NCBI RefSeq assembly: GCF_000373105.1
Contig: NZ_KB890431.1
Location: 47,944 to 111,943, forward strand
DNA: 64,000 bases
DNA from: Neolewinella persica DSM 23188
GTDB lineage: Bacteria > Bacteroidota > Bacteroidia > Chitinophagales > Saprospiraceae
Reading direction: 5' to 3'
The position numbers and the translations under genes are program-made. The number at the start of each line of letters is the position of its first letter. The stretch's first letter is position 1. Below the pieces are notes generated by a model. It ran no database searches. It saw only the letters and a program-made list of their open reading frames with translations, and was not told the origin of the DNA. Positions 29,040 to 38,939 of this stretch are shown in pieces.

Positions 29040-29247
29040 GAAATTTACAAACTACTAGTGCATCAGGATCAAAGTTCGGCGCAGTTATAACCTGCCGTAT
29101 CGGCACTGTACTTCCCAGATAACAACCTCACGTAGCTAAGGCTATGATCGGCTTTCAGCTGGTCGTCCAGCACCGCGCTGCCGGCGTTCTAACTAGCGCC
29201 AACTTCAATCTTGACGCACTAGCCTACGCTGGAGGTTTTGTCCTCAA

Positions 29248-30915
29248 CTATTTCGTCATCTTCCTCACGTCAGCATCCACTCCGGTCATTTCCCAGTGGC
29301 CCAGCGAAATGGGGATATTACCGATGCTGTTTAATTGGTCGAAGAACTCTTTGAGGGCAAACGGCTTTTCCTGTGCTTCCTGTAGGCGGGCAAAATCGGC
29401 CAGCGCATTTTCCACCAGATATTTGCCCGTGATATAACTGGTGCCGTAGCCTGGCTGACGCAGGTAAAGGTGCTGCTCGAACAGCAGCAACTCCTTCTCC
29501 GTCTTCATCCAGCCACGTGGGGTGTATTCCGAATGGATACCGCCAGCTTCTTCCATCGTCATTTCATTGGCGTGGGCGTATAAAGAGCCCAGTCCGCGTG
29601 CCGCCCGCTGGGCGATCATAATGTATACGATTTCCCGGACCCTCGGATTGTCATCGTATAACCCTGCCTGCATGAAGGTTTCCTCTACAGCGGTGGCCAT
29701 GCCTTCATTCCGGGAGTCGAAGATGTTATAGAGAAGGGGGCCGCGCCGAATCGGGCTTGCGTGCGGTTCAATGTCCATGCGTGCCAGCTCGAACCAGTGA
29801 TAGAAATGAGAATACAGCGGACGAGGATCGTTGTGCGCCGTGATCCAAAAAAAGTTCCGGCGGTCAGCGGGGACGAAGGCACCCAGGTGCTCGCGTAAAG
29901 CCGGATCAAAATAATCTGCCACCGTAACGATCTCTTCGGCTTCCAGGAAGGTCATTAAACTCTGTGCTGACTGCTCCGCCAGCGCGTCATAGGCTGCTGG
30001 TGAATCGGCAGCGATTAGCTGCGGCAAGCCCCGATTACGGTGCTCTTCCAGTTTGAGCGAGGCCCACGCCCGTGCCAACTCCCGCTTCAGGATCATCACT
30101 TCATCTTCCCAGGTAAGTGGTACCAAATGGACATTTTGTAGGTACCACGTGTAGTTGTCTTTTCCAATACCGGAAGGACCGGTCTTCTTGCCTCCTTCTG
30201 TTTCCAGCCAGGATACAAGCGAATTAGTTGATTGGGTGGCCGCAGTAACTGCGGCTACGATATCCTTGTCTTCACTGGCACCGTCCTGCGTTAATATGGT
30301 TTGGAGATTAGCGCTTTGGTCCCGAATATCCCTAATTCCGGCGATCCAGAGGTCCCTGGCATTGCCCGTCAAATTGCGTTTGGCTTGTTCGTTCAGTGGC
30401 GGAATAACGCGCAGGTCGGTGAGCAAACGTTCTTTTTCGGAGGCATTCAGTGGGAAGGAATAGGTCCACAGCTCCGTGGTGCCATGATTTGTTGGTCCTT
30501 CGTGGGCAGGTACATCACTGCGTGACATCCAGAGCGCTTTGTAGTATGCCGGGTCCCGGACCCAAGGCTGGAGGATCCGGTCGTTAAAGTCGTAGCCGTT
30601 CATTTCGGCCCAGACGATGTGCCAGTCTACCTGCTGGGCAACGGCCCAGCCAGTGGTATCCATTGCTAGTAAACGCCTCTGTAGTGTTTCAAAGGCCGGC
30701 CGGCGCTGTTTAAATGTTTCGGCGGTATAATCCGGAGCTCCTTCGCGAAGCGGCGGATTTTCAAAGGTCCGCCATTCCTGGAAAAGGGTAGTCAGGTCCT
30801 GGTAGTCGCTGGTTGCTACGGCGGCGGGGGTATCTGCTGTCGGTGCTGCTTGTTCGCAGCTGAAAAAGGTGTTGGCAGCGAGGAGCAGGATTAGTGGGTA
30901 AAGGAGACGGATCAT
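29248..30915 (-). CDS. DUF885-like lipoprotein lacking the zinc motif
   Basis: 555 aa with a lipoprotein signal ([11 protein letters not shown], Cys20). Overall layout follows DUF885: [20 protein letters not shown] in the middle, [20 protein letters not shown] aligned with the EGWALYCE block, and [20 protein letters not shown] aligned with the YKMGELKI block. The zinc-binding HExxxHH motif is absent: the corresponding place reads [17 protein letters not shown]. It may be an inactive peptidase homologue or a divergent subfamily. The intact relative is at 19741. Assignment rests on block order, not a search. Confidence 0.7.
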   Translation of the reverse strand: MIRLLYPLILLLAANTFFSCEQAAPTADTPAAVATSDYQDLTTLFQEWRTFENPPLREGAPDYTAETFKQRRPAFETLQRRLLAMDTTGWAVAQQVDWHIVWAEMNGYDFNDRILQPWVRDPAYYKALWMSRSDVPAHEGPTNHGTTELWTYSFPLNASEKERLLTDLRVIPPLNEQAKRNLTGNARDLWIAGIRDIRDQSANLQTILTQDGASEDKDIVAAVTAATQSTNSLVSWLETEGGKKTGPSGIGKDNYTWYLQNVHLVPLTWEDEVMILKRELARAWASLKLEEHRNRGLPQLIAADSPAAYDALAEQSAQSLMTFLEAEEIVTVADYFDPALREHLGAFVPADRRNFFWITAHNDPRPLYSHFYHWFELARMDIEPHASPIRRGPLLYNIFDSRNEGMATAVEETFMQAGLYDDNPRVREIVYIMIAQRAARGLGSLYAHANEMTMEEAGGIHSEYTPRGWMKTEKELLLFEQHLYLRQPGYGTSYITGKYLVENALADFARLQEAQEKPFALKEFFDQLNSIGNIPISLGHWEMTGVDADVRKMTK

Positions 30916-31000
30916 AAATGGACTTAGAATTGTGGCTGTTCTTTTTGGAAAAGTAACGGAAAGAGCTGATTAAGCAGCTAAGGGATAATTAAGTATTGAT

Positions 31001-32038
31001 TCAAGAAATTCCATAAAATTCAAGCTGCTTATTCATTACCGGGCGGAACAAGAAAGGGAAAAAGGAGAGCATGAGCATCATTGGATAACCATAAGGCAGC
31101 ATGGGACTCTCTTCTTTTGATTCAAGAATTTGATAAGGTTTGGCTCCCATGTGGTGGTGGTCAGAATGTCGGGTTAATTCGAATAAAAGTACCCTGCCAA
31201 TTATGTGGTCAGAGTTCCAGGAGTGGCGGGCGTTTACCCTTTCGTATCTGCCGTTTGACTGTTTTTTACGGCGAAGCCCGTAGTGTGCAAAATAGTTTTG
31301 TGCTTCCAGAATTGCGATGCCGTAAACGCTGGCAACAAAGTAGCACCCCGTTACGTAGGCACCAAATAAAGAGTAGATAACAGCAAATAGGAATAGCGGT
31401 AAAAGAGTGTAGAGGATCATGGGATTGAAAGTGGTATTCCTCCCTTGTGATTTTAGTCTTGCTGTTTCCAGTTTCCATGTTTTGAAATACCCTCCGATTT
31501 GAGACTTTATGGCAAAGAGGTAAAAATTGTCTCCTTTCTTTGCGGAGGTAAGGTCTTCAGGTGTTCCGATATCCTTATGGTGTCCGCCATTGTGGTAAGG
31601 CACGAAATGGTTCTGCATAGCGGTGGTAAGAAGTACCTGAGCGAAAAATTGCTTCAAGGGATTTCTCGTTTTATGCCCGAGTTCATGCCCAACGTTGATG
31701 CCAATTATCCCCAGGACATTGCCCATCATAAATACCCTTGCAATGGTATCGGAGGTAGTTAAAGTAGGATCAGAGATAGAGGCCAGGAAATAATAGATAA
31801 CGAAAACATGAATTGGGACCATCAAATACAGTACCAGGTCATAGAAGAAATCGTCCTTGGCTAATTCCTTTTCTGTTTCAATGAAATTATAACTGTCGGG
31901 AGGGAAAACCTGCTCAATAATGGGCACTAAAACATAAAGGAAAATAATGCCGAAGTAAGCGTAAATCCCTGTGGTGTTGAACGTTATTAATGCCAGCAAA
32001 GGGATAATGTATGCCGCGAAATATTTTATTTTTCCCAT
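31001..32038 (-). CDS. AlkB-like membrane di-iron alkane monooxygenase
   Basis: 345 aa from the ATG at 32038; a GTG at 32113 would add 25 residues. Histidine boxes typical of AlkB occur in order: HELGHK (118-123), YHNGGHH (148-154), NYFAHYG and LTRHSDHHHMG. Six or so hydrophobic helices surround them, for example YFGIIFLYVLVPIIEQVF and ILYTLLPLFLFAVIYSLF. AlkB hydroxylates terminal methyl groups of alkanes using rubredoxin electrons; no rubredoxin is adjacent. The second and third boxes deviate from the textbook EHxxGHH and NYxEHYG, so the substrate could differ. Confidence 0.88.
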   Translation of the reverse strand: MGKIKYFAAYIIPLLALITFNTTGIYAYFGIIFLYVLVPIIEQVFPPDSYNFIETEKELAKDDFFYDLVLYLMVPIHVFVIYYFLASISDPTLTTSDTIARVFMMGNVLGIIGINVGHELGHKTRNPLKQFFAQVLLTTAMQNHFVPYHNGGHHKDIGTPEDLTSAKKGDNFYLFAIKSQIGGYFKTWKLETARLKSQGRNTTFNPMILYTLLPLFLFAVIYSLFGAYVTGCYFVASVYGIAILEAQNYFAHYGLRRKKQSNGRYERVNARHSWNSDHIIGRVLLFELTRHSDHHHMGAKPYQILESKEESPMLPYGYPMMLMLSFFPFLFRPVMNKQLEFYGIS

Positions 32039-32164
32039 AGTCTGGAAACGTTTCTGATGCTTGATAGTGTACTTGAACTGTTGATGTAAATATAGTTCTA
32101 CTTCGTGAGACACTTAACCGAAGTCATTGGCCTGGCTGCTTAGCAACTACTCGGATGGAGACAC

Positions 32165-32249
32165 CCTCAACTGAGGAGCTAAGGGTTAGCATAAGATGGA
32201 AGTCTGGAATTTCATTCCAGACTGGTTCACTACCTCCGTTCAGTTGAGG
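32165..32249. repeat. nested inverted repeats in the alkB-rlmG intergenic region
   Basis: CCTCAACTGA (32165-32174) pairs with TCAGTTGAGG (32240-32249). Inside, AGTCTGGAA (32201-32209) and TTCCAGACT (32215-32223) form a perfect 9-bp stem with a 5-nt loop. The region lies between divergent genes and may be regulatory. Confidence 0.55.
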
Positions 32250-32333
32250 TTCTCCTGTTTATTACCTCTTACTAATGTAGTTTCCAGGTGCCTGAATTGT
32301 CTGAATGGTTCCCCCACCACGTACCTTTGTTCC

Positions 32334-33482
32334 ATGCCCAGCCCCTCCTACAAAACCATAACCTACCAAGACCAACGGTTCCAGCTACCCGCCAATGCAC
32401 TAGGCGGGGAGCGCAATGCCCCCAAACTCAAGCCCGCCGACGAATTGCTGTTGGATTGGGCCTACGAGACCGCAGGAACAACGGAGTTGGAGGACATCGG
32501 CATCTATCACGACCGGGCGGGCGTACTTTGCACCTGCGTCCGCGCCCAAAAAAAGCGCTTCGTATCTAACAGCAGCGGTCACTACAGCTCCCTGAAGTCC
32601 AGTTACCATAAGAACGGCCTGGGTCCGGTACCTGACCTGGTTAGTCCTTTGGAGGTTATGCCGTCGGGGATCAGGATCAACATCTTGCAGGTCCCCAAGT
32701 CCCTGGAACTCTTTGAACTCTACCTCCGCCACCTGGCTGCAAATGCTGGCCCGGAAACACACCTTGCCTGTGTTTTTCAGACTCGGTACTTCACCCCAAA
32801 GCTGGTGGAGATTGCCGGGAAATACGCGACGGAAGTAAAGCAGAGCCGGGCTTACAAAAAGGCTCGCTTATTGCTTCTAAGTGATTTTTTACCCGTAGCT
32901 GCTACGGCCGTTCCGCTTACTGAAGTGAGCTACGGAGACATTAGTTATCAACAATATCCCGGCGTTTTCTCGGCGAACCATATTGACTACGCCACTCAGT
33001 TTATGCTGGACGAATGGGCTACGAACGAACGGCTGACAGAAATCGACGCTCCCCTTGAAATATTGGACGTCGGCTGCGGAAACGGTATTATCGGCGACTA
33101 CCTGCTGGGCCGGTACCCCAAAGCCCGGCTAACGGCAACGGATATCTCCCAGGTCGCGGTCGCTTCAACCCGGCTGAACCTGGCCAATCACGGTTATCAG
33201 GATCGGGCAAAGGTGATGATTGCTGCTTCGATCAGTGAAATCGAACAGCCTAAGCGCTTTGACCTGATTGTTACTAATCCTCCGTTTCACAACGAATACC
33301 AAACGGATATCTCTGTGAGTCTCGATTTGTTTCTGCAGGCGAGTGAGCGCCTTTCTGCTTCTGGTTATCTGGTCGTTGTTGCTAACCGGCACCTGAACTA
33401 CCTCACCCACTTGCGGCGGTATTTCGACGAAGTAATCACGGTGGCGGAGAACGATAAATTCACGGTGTACCGGAGCCGTTAA
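32334..33482 (+). CDS. rlmG: RlmG-like class I SAM methyltransferase
   Basis: 382 aa from the ATG at 32334. The C-terminal half closely follows RlmG (23S rRNA G1835 N2-methyltransferase): VFSANHIDYATQFML, SAM motif I ILDVGCGNGIIGDYLL, ATDISQVAVASTRLN, catalytic NPPFHNEYQTD, and VVVANRHLNYLTHLRRYF. The N-terminal half is the degenerate methyltransferase-like domain of this family. An R19 copy is embedded near residue 67 and encodes LCTCVRAQ. RlmG fits better than RsmC by the VANRHLNY block. Confidence 0.85.
   Translation: MPSPSYKTITYQDQRFQLPANALGGERNAPKLKPADELLLDWAYETAGTTELEDIGIYHDRAGVLCTCVRAQKKRFVSNSSGHYSSLKSSYHKNGLGPVPDLVSPLEVMPSGIRINILQVPKSLELFELYLRHLAANAGPETHLACVFQTRYFTPKLVEIAGKYATEVKQSRAYKKARLLLLSDFLPVAATAVPLTEVSYGDISYQQYPGVFSANHIDYATQFMLDEWATNERLTEIDAPLEILDVGCGNGIIGDYLLGRYPKARLTATDISQVAVASTRLNLANHGYQDRAKVMIAASISEIEQPKRFDLIVTNPPFHNEYQTDISVSLDLFLQASERLSASGYLVVVANRHLNYLTHLRRYFDEVITVAENDKFTVYRSR
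32528..32546 (+). repeat. R19 motif copy 9, inside the rlmG-like gene
   Basis: TTGCACCTGCGTCCGCGCC, one substitution (position 12), in coding sequence and read in the frame that gives (L)CTCVRAQ. The same frame is used by the copy at 55591. Confidence 0.8.
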
Positions 33483-33581
33483 ACTGGAAGGTCGGCGCCT
33501 GGTAGCACAAATTTAGGAGGGTCCTAACGAAACAGCGTCGGTCGGATGTAGAAGGTGGCTGAATTTAAATTCCGTTTTCCC

Positions 33582-34517
33582 TTAACCCTGAGACAGGGCC
33601 GGGAGGATCACCGAATCAGTTGCCACCTCTTCCCGCTTAATCAATTTAAGCAAGTACTTCTTCAACAACTTAGGCGCAGACCAAATGAGGTCATGCTCTT
33701 TTCCGGGAACCATATGGTGAATAACTTCTTCGGCATTCACCAGCTGGTCGCAGGAGTAGTAGGCATTGGGTGGGTAGATGAGCCAATCATCGGTACCGTG
33801 TAAAATAACGGTATTTGCCTTTATGTTGGACCATTCATTTGCCATGTCTTCCAGTTGTTGTTGATGGCTCAGTTTTTCGGTATTAGCGGTTTGCAGGGAG
33901 CTGGGAAGGAGCCAGCTTAAGCTCCAATGGCTGGTGGGATGGGTGACCCAATAAGTATATTCTTCGCGAGGTGCCGTGCTGGCGGATTGTAGGAGCAGAC
34001 CTTTAACCAGGTCCGGGAAATCCATCGCAATGCGGGCGCTTACGGTGCCACCATAACTACTTCCATGAAGGATAATGGGCTGGTCTGCGCTTGCCCGCCG
34101 TTCCCGGATGATGGCGGCGACGTTACTGGCTTGCTCTTTTACTGAGATCATGGGAATGCCGAGTCCACTGCCGCCATAACCGGGGCGGTCAACGGCCAGC
34201 AGATTCGCAGCGGCCCTCAGGCTACTGTCGCGTAGCATATTGAACCAGAAAGCGCTGCTGGAAGGGGAGCCATGTACGAAGACGAGCATAGGCTTAGAGG
34301 GATCTTCGCCAAGTTGGACGTAACGGATTTTGCGGCTGGGACCTTTTAGGTAGCCGAAAGTAGCGTCACCGAATTGCCCACTTGCGATGGCTGCAGTCAG
34401 TTTAGCATCATTCCACTGGTTACTAACGAATGGCTCAAAGCGATAGAAGGCATACACCAGAAAAAGGAAGACTGGCGTTAGCAGCAAAAGAGCGATCAAG
34501 TATTTTTTGCGAAGCAT
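33582..34517 (-). CDS. alpha/beta hydrolase, membrane-anchored
   Basis: 311 aa. An N-terminal hydrophobic helix (YLIALLLLTPVFLFLVYAFY) is a signal anchor. The alpha/beta hydrolase core has the oxyanion-hole HGSPSSSAFW, the DRPGYGGSGLG turn, nucleophile elbow GSSYGG, an aspartate in HGTDDWLI and a late histidine in PGKEHDLIW. The substrate cannot be inferred. The gene converges with the rlmG-like gene. Confidence 0.88.
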   Translation of the reverse strand: MLRKKYLIALLLLTPVFLFLVYAFYRFEPFVSNQWNDAKLTAAIASGQFGDATFGYLKGPSRKIRYVQLGEDPSKPMLVFVHGSPSSSAFWFNMLRDSSLRAAANLLAVDRPGYGGSGLGIPMISVKEQASNVAAIIRERRASADQPIILHGSSYGGTVSARIAMDFPDLVKGLLLQSASTAPREEYTYWVTHPTSHWSLSWLLPSSLQTANTEKLSHQQQLEDMANEWSNIKANTVILHGTDDWLIYPPNAYYSCDQLVNAEEVIHHMVPGKEHDLIWSAPKLLKKYLLKLIKREEVATDSVILPALSQG

Positions 34518-34814
34518 ACCTTAATAACGGAAGATTGACCCTTTGCGTTTGGCCTGATGATGTTTTTTGGCCTTAAATCTGCATTGCTTCTTTCTCGTCA
34601 TTGCTGCTAACAAATCCGTTTAAACTGATAACACCCATCAAAAGCTAAAGAACACGTATTTTTAAATATCCAAATGTTTATACCGTTCACACCATTAACC
34701 CTACACCGCTACATAAATGAGGATGCTCGTCGGCTGAGGCGGACGCGCAGCGGCCTGACTCGCCCGCCGAGAGGAGGCATTTGTGTGGCGGTGTGCCAAT
34801 AACCCTAACGCCTT
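34518..34814. other. intergenic region with a shortened multi-hairpin element
   Basis: Between divergent genes. Bases about 34728-34783 (gctcgtcggctgaggcggac ... gactcgcccgccgagagg) look like a shortened relative of the elements at 52458 and 57178. The rest is AT-rich with no ORF. Confidence 0.4.
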
Positions 34815-36014
34815 ATGCGCATCACCCTCCTTTGTTTTTTCGTCTTCTTTTCCATTTTGGGTTGCAGCGATTCCACAGCACCTGACTTGCTAGTCCCCGC
34901 TGACCATGAATGGACTTTAGACCTGAATACCCGAGTGGATACGACCAAGTATATTGAAACGTTTAACCTCGGTGACCGACTGTCGATTGTGGAAGACACC
35001 CTGATGATAACTAATGATTTTGGAGGATGGCTTAGGAAAATACGCTTGTTTGAGCGTGCCGCTATCCCCGATACAACCTTTGGCTTTGTCTTGGAGCCGC
35101 AGCCAGACAGTACACTGACAATAAGCCATTATTACCGCGACTCTTTAAAGAAAAAATGGCACTTCTTGCTGGCAAAGGAGTCGCTCACGGAAATCCCTGA
35201 AGGCGGGCTTAGCGGGAAGACATTTCGATTCAAATTTCCTGATTCGGACAGCCTCCGGGTGTATATCGGTTATGATGAAAATATGGCTTTTGGCCGGGGA
35301 GTAAAGGAATACTTTGTATCGGGTCGCGAGCACACTTTTATTCCGAAGACAAAGGTCAGCGGTGGAGGGATTCACCTGTGGTACAATTCTAGTTTCAGCC
35401 CTTCCCCTTTGCGTGGTGGGCAGTTCTACTTTCCTATGGGGCAGCGGATTACCGGGTTCAATCGGTTCCGTTATAGGTTCAAGCAGGAGCTTGGCGGGCA
35501 GGTGGTCGTGTCTTATCTTAGGCGGGTTAAAGACCGGCATGTTTTGACCGATATGCCCCTGGACCCGGTGCGCTCTGTTATTCCACCAAAGGTTACTATC
35601 GACGAATTTGCGGAGCGGATCAGTACTGGTAAGGTGGTGGTAGATCAGTCTTACCCAAGGGTTGATTCTGCTGATGTAAAGTACAGCTATACGGAGGATT
35701 ATTATTCAAAGGATGGTCTTGATCCAATAGATTTAAATTACCTGGAATTCAGCTTTAGCCCGGGAGGTGAGTACTTTGTCATCGCCCGTGACCGGGTGAT
35801 TATGAACGGTAATTGGGAGCTATCTCCGGACCGTAACTATATCATTACCCTGAATAAGGATGGGGCAAAATTTCTCCACTTCCCAATCCTTGCCTATACC
35901 GATGCGTTCATTGATCTGCGGCTGCCGCTCAAGGTGAAAACCAGGGAGCCACGGGGCGTAAAGCTGGAATCTTACTGCATTTTGGATGCTTTTGTACGGG
36001 TGGAAAGGGAGTGA
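34815..36014 (+). CDS. hypothetical lipoprotein
   Basis: 399 aa. Lipoprotein signal MRITLLCFFVFFSILGC, with Cys17 followed by SDS. The mature part is rich in beta strands and aromatic residues, with no domain I recognise. Segments such as GGIHLWYNSSFSPSPLRGGQ, VVVSYLRRVKDRHVL and FSFSPGGEYFVIARDRVI suggest repeated beta-sandwich modules. Serine after the lipid cysteine gives no firm prediction of membrane sorting. Confidence 0.7.
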   Translation: MRITLLCFFVFFSILGCSDSTAPDLLVPADHEWTLDLNTRVDTTKYIETFNLGDRLSIVEDTLMITNDFGGWLRKIRLFERAAIPDTTFGFVLEPQPDSTLTISHYYRDSLKKKWHFLLAKESLTEIPEGGLSGKTFRFKFPDSDSLRVYIGYDENMAFGRGVKEYFVSGREHTFIPKTKVSGGGIHLWYNSSFSPSPLRGGQFYFPMGQRITGFNRFRYRFKQELGGQVVVSYLRRVKDRHVLTDMPLDPVRSVIPPKVTIDEFAERISTGKVVVDQSYPRVDSADVKYSYTEDYYSKDGLDPIDLNYLEFSFSPGGEYFVIARDRVIMNGNWELSPDRNYIITLNKDGAKFLHFPILAYTDAFIDLRLPLKVKTREPRGVKLESYCILDAFVRVERE

Positions 36015-36291
36015 TCAAGATTCAGTATTTAGAGTCCAGGTATCAGAACTCAGTGGTCAGTACTCGGGGATCAGGTTTCAGGTTTTAGTATTTGGGGACC
36101 AGGAGTCAGTTTTTAGGACTTAAGAATCAGCGCTCCGATGTGGCGTTTATGTGCCTATTGCTCCTTCGGTATGGCCTTTATATTGGCAGCTGAATACTAA
36201 ACCTTGTCCATTGAGTCCTGACCTTGCCCCTGAAACCTGAATACTAAGTACTAAATCCTGATCCCTGAATCCTGATTACTACCTTCGCCCT
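36015..36291 (+). repeat. degenerate ATCAGGTTTCAGG-type repeat region upstream of the EEP gene
   Basis: Irregular units such as atcaggtttcaggttttagta in the first half are mirrored by tactaaatcctgatccctga in the second half, giving a large imperfect inverted arrangement. It ends about 10 bp before the start codon at 36292, so it must include the 5' untranslated region. Confidence 0.6.
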
Positions 36292-37383
36292 ATGCGCAAA
36301 ATATTCAAATTCACAGGTTGGCTGGTTGCCATATTCCTACTCTATATTGCCAGTTTTCTGCTATTCGGAACCTTTACGGACTGGCAGCCAGAGGGTACGA
36401 CTTTGCTTTCTCCAAGTGCAGGCCAGGTAGCGCCGGAGCCCGTAATCCAGGATTCCATCATTAGCCTGTTGAGTTGGAATGTTGGTTACGGAGGTATTGG
36501 GGATAAGGATTTTTTCTTCTACAACCAATCGGCAGGCTTTTGGTGGACGAAGCCTGGAACGGTGCGTATGTCAGAAGAACGTGTCAACTCAAACGTTATC
36601 GGGCAGGAGATCACCCTGAAAGCTAACCCGGCGGACTTATACCTGTTGCAAGAGGTTGATACGGCTGCGCAGCGTAGTCATTACACCAACCAACTGGCAA
36701 CGGCCCGCTCCGCCCGGCCCGACCACGCGGCGTACTTTGCGGCAAATTTCAAAAGTAAGCGGGTACCGCTGCCCATTCTCCAACCCTGGGATCATTATGG
36801 TTACGTTGTTGGCGGTCTGGTTAACCTTTCACGTCATCAGCCCATCGCTGCTGAGCGCATCCAATTACCGGGAGAATATGCCTGGCCAACTAAGCTTTTC
36901 CAATTGGACCGGTGCGCACTTCGGCAAGCCTTCTCGGTCGAAGGCGGTAAGGAGCTGGTGGTGTACAATATTCACCTGTCTGCCTACGATAAGAAAGGTG
37001 ATATCCGTCGGCAGCAAATGGAGAAATTGCGAGAAATGGTTCTGGCAGACTACGAAGCCGGTAATTATGCCATCGTTGGTGGTGACTGGAACCAAATGCC
37101 TCCCGGCTTTAATTGGTTTAGTATGAACCCAACGGTTAAAGCCGTGCAACTTCCGCTCGCCATCGATCACGACTTCATGCCTCCGGGGTGGAAATATGCC
37201 TATGATCCCGGTACGCCAACTGTGCGTGACAGTGCTTACCCCTACGAGAATAAAACCCAGGTAAAAGTCATCGACTTTTACCTGCTCAGCCCTAACCTCC
37301 GCATTAAAAATGTAAAGGGCCTGGGTCAATCGTTTCGGTACAGTGACCACCAGCCAGTTTATGTGGAGGTGGAGTTGTTGTAG
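36292..37383 (+). CDS. membrane-anchored endonuclease/exonuclease/phosphatase family protein
   Basis: 363 aa. One N-terminal membrane helix (about 8-27), then an EEP (DNase I-like) fold: SLLSWNVGYGG with the metal-site asparagine, LYLLQEVD with the metal glutamate, VVYNIHLSAYDKKGDIRR, IVGGDWNQMPPG with the catalytic Asp and Asn, and the final FRYSDHQPVYVEVEL with Asp-His. All catalytic residues are present. Family members cleave nucleic acids, inositol phosphates or sphingomyelin; a periplasmic phosphodiesterase is likely but the substrate is open. Confidence 0.9.
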   Translation: MRKIFKFTGWLVAIFLLYIASFLLFGTFTDWQPEGTTLLSPSAGQVAPEPVIQDSIISLLSWNVGYGGIGDKDFFFYNQSAGFWWTKPGTVRMSEERVNSNVIGQEITLKANPADLYLLQEVDTAAQRSHYTNQLATARSARPDHAAYFAANFKSKRVPLPILQPWDHYGYVVGGLVNLSRHQPIAAERIQLPGEYAWPTKLFQLDRCALRQAFSVEGGKELVVYNIHLSAYDKKGDIRRQQMEKLREMVLADYEAGNYAIVGGDWNQMPPGFNWFSMNPTVKAVQLPLAIDHDFMPPGWKYAYDPGTPTVRDSAYPYENKTQVKVIDFYLLSPNLRIKNVKGLGQSFRYSDHQPVYVEVELL

Positions 37384-37455
37384 TCGGTTAGTTCATAGTT
37401 CAATAGCAGGCTACTTGCCTGACACTAATGAACTATAGAACTACCGACTACTAAA
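37381..37455. terminator. hairpin between convergent genes
   Basis: GTCGGTTAGTTCATAGTTCA and its imperfect inverted counterpart (tgaactatagaactaccgac) enclose a second stem CAGGC-tactt-GCCTG. It fills nearly the whole gap between two convergent stop codons. Built of the same AGTTC/AGTC-type units as other arrays; termination is inferred from location. Confidence 0.45.
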
Positions 37456-38871
37456 CTAAAATTTCCGCTTCTTCTGGTTCTTGACAAAGTAGTTCATCTC
37501 CGGTACGTTGGTTACTTCCATTTTCGCGCCGTCCCATTCCAGCTTCGTCCGGCCGGGTACGATGTAAGCGTCCTTGTCTTTTCCATTGGCATCGGGGAAC
37601 CGGTAAGTGTAACCGCGCACTGCGAGGTTACCCATCAGCACAGTTTCGGTCAAGGGGCCGGCCTTGCCGAAGTGGCTGCTGGGCTGGTAATTTTCCTTGA
37701 TACCGTTGATCCAATCCATGCCGTGGCTGGTAGTTACCCGAGCCAGGGTTTCCGGCACATTGATATTGTCCATCAGTTTTGAGGGGATGATGCGTGGGTT
37801 GGCTCCGTAAACGTCGGCGACCAAAGTACCCCGTGTTCCTTCCATGATGAAACCGTTACCGCTGCCGTCGCCGAGTTTATCGTCGTCGTTCATGCCGTCG
37901 GGGCGACTGGGGAGGATGCCACCATCAGTCCAAATGAGTTCCACTGGAGGCTTATTTCCCCGGGCAGGGAACTGGATGTGGATTTTGCTGGAGGGCGGGC
38001 AGCTCTCCGGGTTGTAGTCGGGGCTCCAGTTGCGACTGAAAACCTGGCCGACGCTTGCCTCTGCCGAGGTAGGGTAGCCTAGCTCAAGGATGTAGAAGGG
38101 AGTGTCCATGATGTGGCAGCCCATATCGCCAAGGGCGCCGGTGCCGAAATCCCAGTAGCCTCGCCAGGCGAAGGGGTGGTAGGCCTCGTGGTGGTCGCGC
38201 ATGCTGGCACCGCCGAGCCATAGGTTCCAGTCAAAATAATCGGGGATTGGCGTACTGCCTTTGGGCGCTCCACCGCCCTGCGGCCAAACCGGGCGGTTGG
38301 TGAATGCCCGGACGGTATGGACGTCGCCAAGGAGACCAGCTTCGTAGATCTCCTGAGTTTTGCGGATGCCCTCGCCGCTGGCACCCTGGTTACCCATTTG
38401 GGTGATGAGCTTCGGATTAGCTTTTGCCGCTTCACTAAGTAGGCGAACTTCCTCAATGCTGTGTGCCAGTGGTTTTTCGATGTACACGTGCTTGCCCAGG
38501 GCCATGCAGGCCAGGCCAGTGATGGCGTGGGTGTGGTCCGGGGTGGAGATGACGACCGCGTCGATGTCGCCAGATATTTCGTCGAGCATCTTCCGGTAAT
38601 CACGGTAGTATTTTGCTTTTGGGTAGGACTTGCGGGCGTCCTCGGCCATTTTGTCGTCGACGTCACAAAGACCGACAATGTTCTGGCTGTCTACTGCCCG
38701 AATACCACCTCGGCCCTTGCCTCCTGCACCGATAGCGGCAATGTTGACAATGTCGCTGGGGGCTGTGTATCCCTTACCGCCAAGGACGTGGCGGGGCACA
38801 ATCATGAAGCCGGCAGCGGCAGTGGAGGCGGTTTTGAGGAATTTCCGTCTGGTGGGGTGAAGTTTTGGCAT
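37456..38871 (-). CDS. Gfo/Idh/MocA family oxidoreductase with Tat signal
   Basis: 471 aa. Tat signal with TRRKFLKTASTAAAGFMIV. Rossmann fold IAAIGAGGKGRGGIRAV, then STPDHTHAITGLACMALGKH and EKPLAHS with the conserved lysine. The C-terminal part (GYWDFGTGALGDMGCHIMDT) fits the subgroup with the GDMGCH motif, common in Bacteroidota and Planctomycetes and linked to sugar metabolism. It differs clearly from the copy at 21453 (no cysteine cluster). Divergent from the regulator at 39035. Confidence 0.92.
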   Translation of the reverse strand: MPKLHPTRRKFLKTASTAAAGFMIVPRHVLGGKGYTAPSDIVNIAAIGAGGKGRGGIRAVDSQNIVGLCDVDDKMAEDARKSYPKAKYYRDYRKMLDEISGDIDAVVISTPDHTHAITGLACMALGKHVYIEKPLAHSIEEVRLLSEAAKANPKLITQMGNQGASGEGIRKTQEIYEAGLLGDVHTVRAFTNRPVWPQGGGAPKGSTPIPDYFDWNLWLGGASMRDHHEAYHPFAWRGYWDFGTGALGDMGCHIMDTPFYILELGYPTSAEASVGQVFSRNWSPDYNPESCPPSSKIHIQFPARGNKPPVELIWTDGGILPSRPDGMNDDDKLGDGSGNGFIMEGTRGTLVADVYGANPRIIPSKLMDNINVPETLARVTTSHGMDWINGIKENYQPSSHFGKAGPLTETVLMGNLAVRGYTYRFPDANGKDKDAYIVPGRTKLEWDGAKMEVTNVPEMNYFVKNQKKRKF

Positions 38872-38920
38872 GAATCTGTTTTTAAGTTAGGGTTAAGGTA
38901 AATAAGATTTTACTTGTTTG

Positions 38921-38939
38921 GGCGGGGACGCGGGTGCAG
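38921..38939 (-). repeat. R19 motif copy 10
   Basis: Minus-strand match with four substitutions (positions 1, 8, 12, 15), the most diverged copy, but followed by a good purine-rich extension (aaattaaggagcagggaatg), which supports a common origin. Confidence 0.6.

Larger units (their letters stand above)
28468..29247. other. intergenic region, 780 bp, the longest in the window
   Basis: Between two minus-strand genes. It holds an R19 copy (28857) and a 118-bp inverted structure (28922-29039). A plus-strand frame of 83 codons runs through the R19 copy but has no recognisable product. Nothing else is supported. Confidence 0.5.

Noticed and set aside
28790..29041. 83-codon plus-strand frame in the 780-bp gap
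   Set aside because: It runs through an R19 copy and an inverted-repeat element and has no recognisable protein features.
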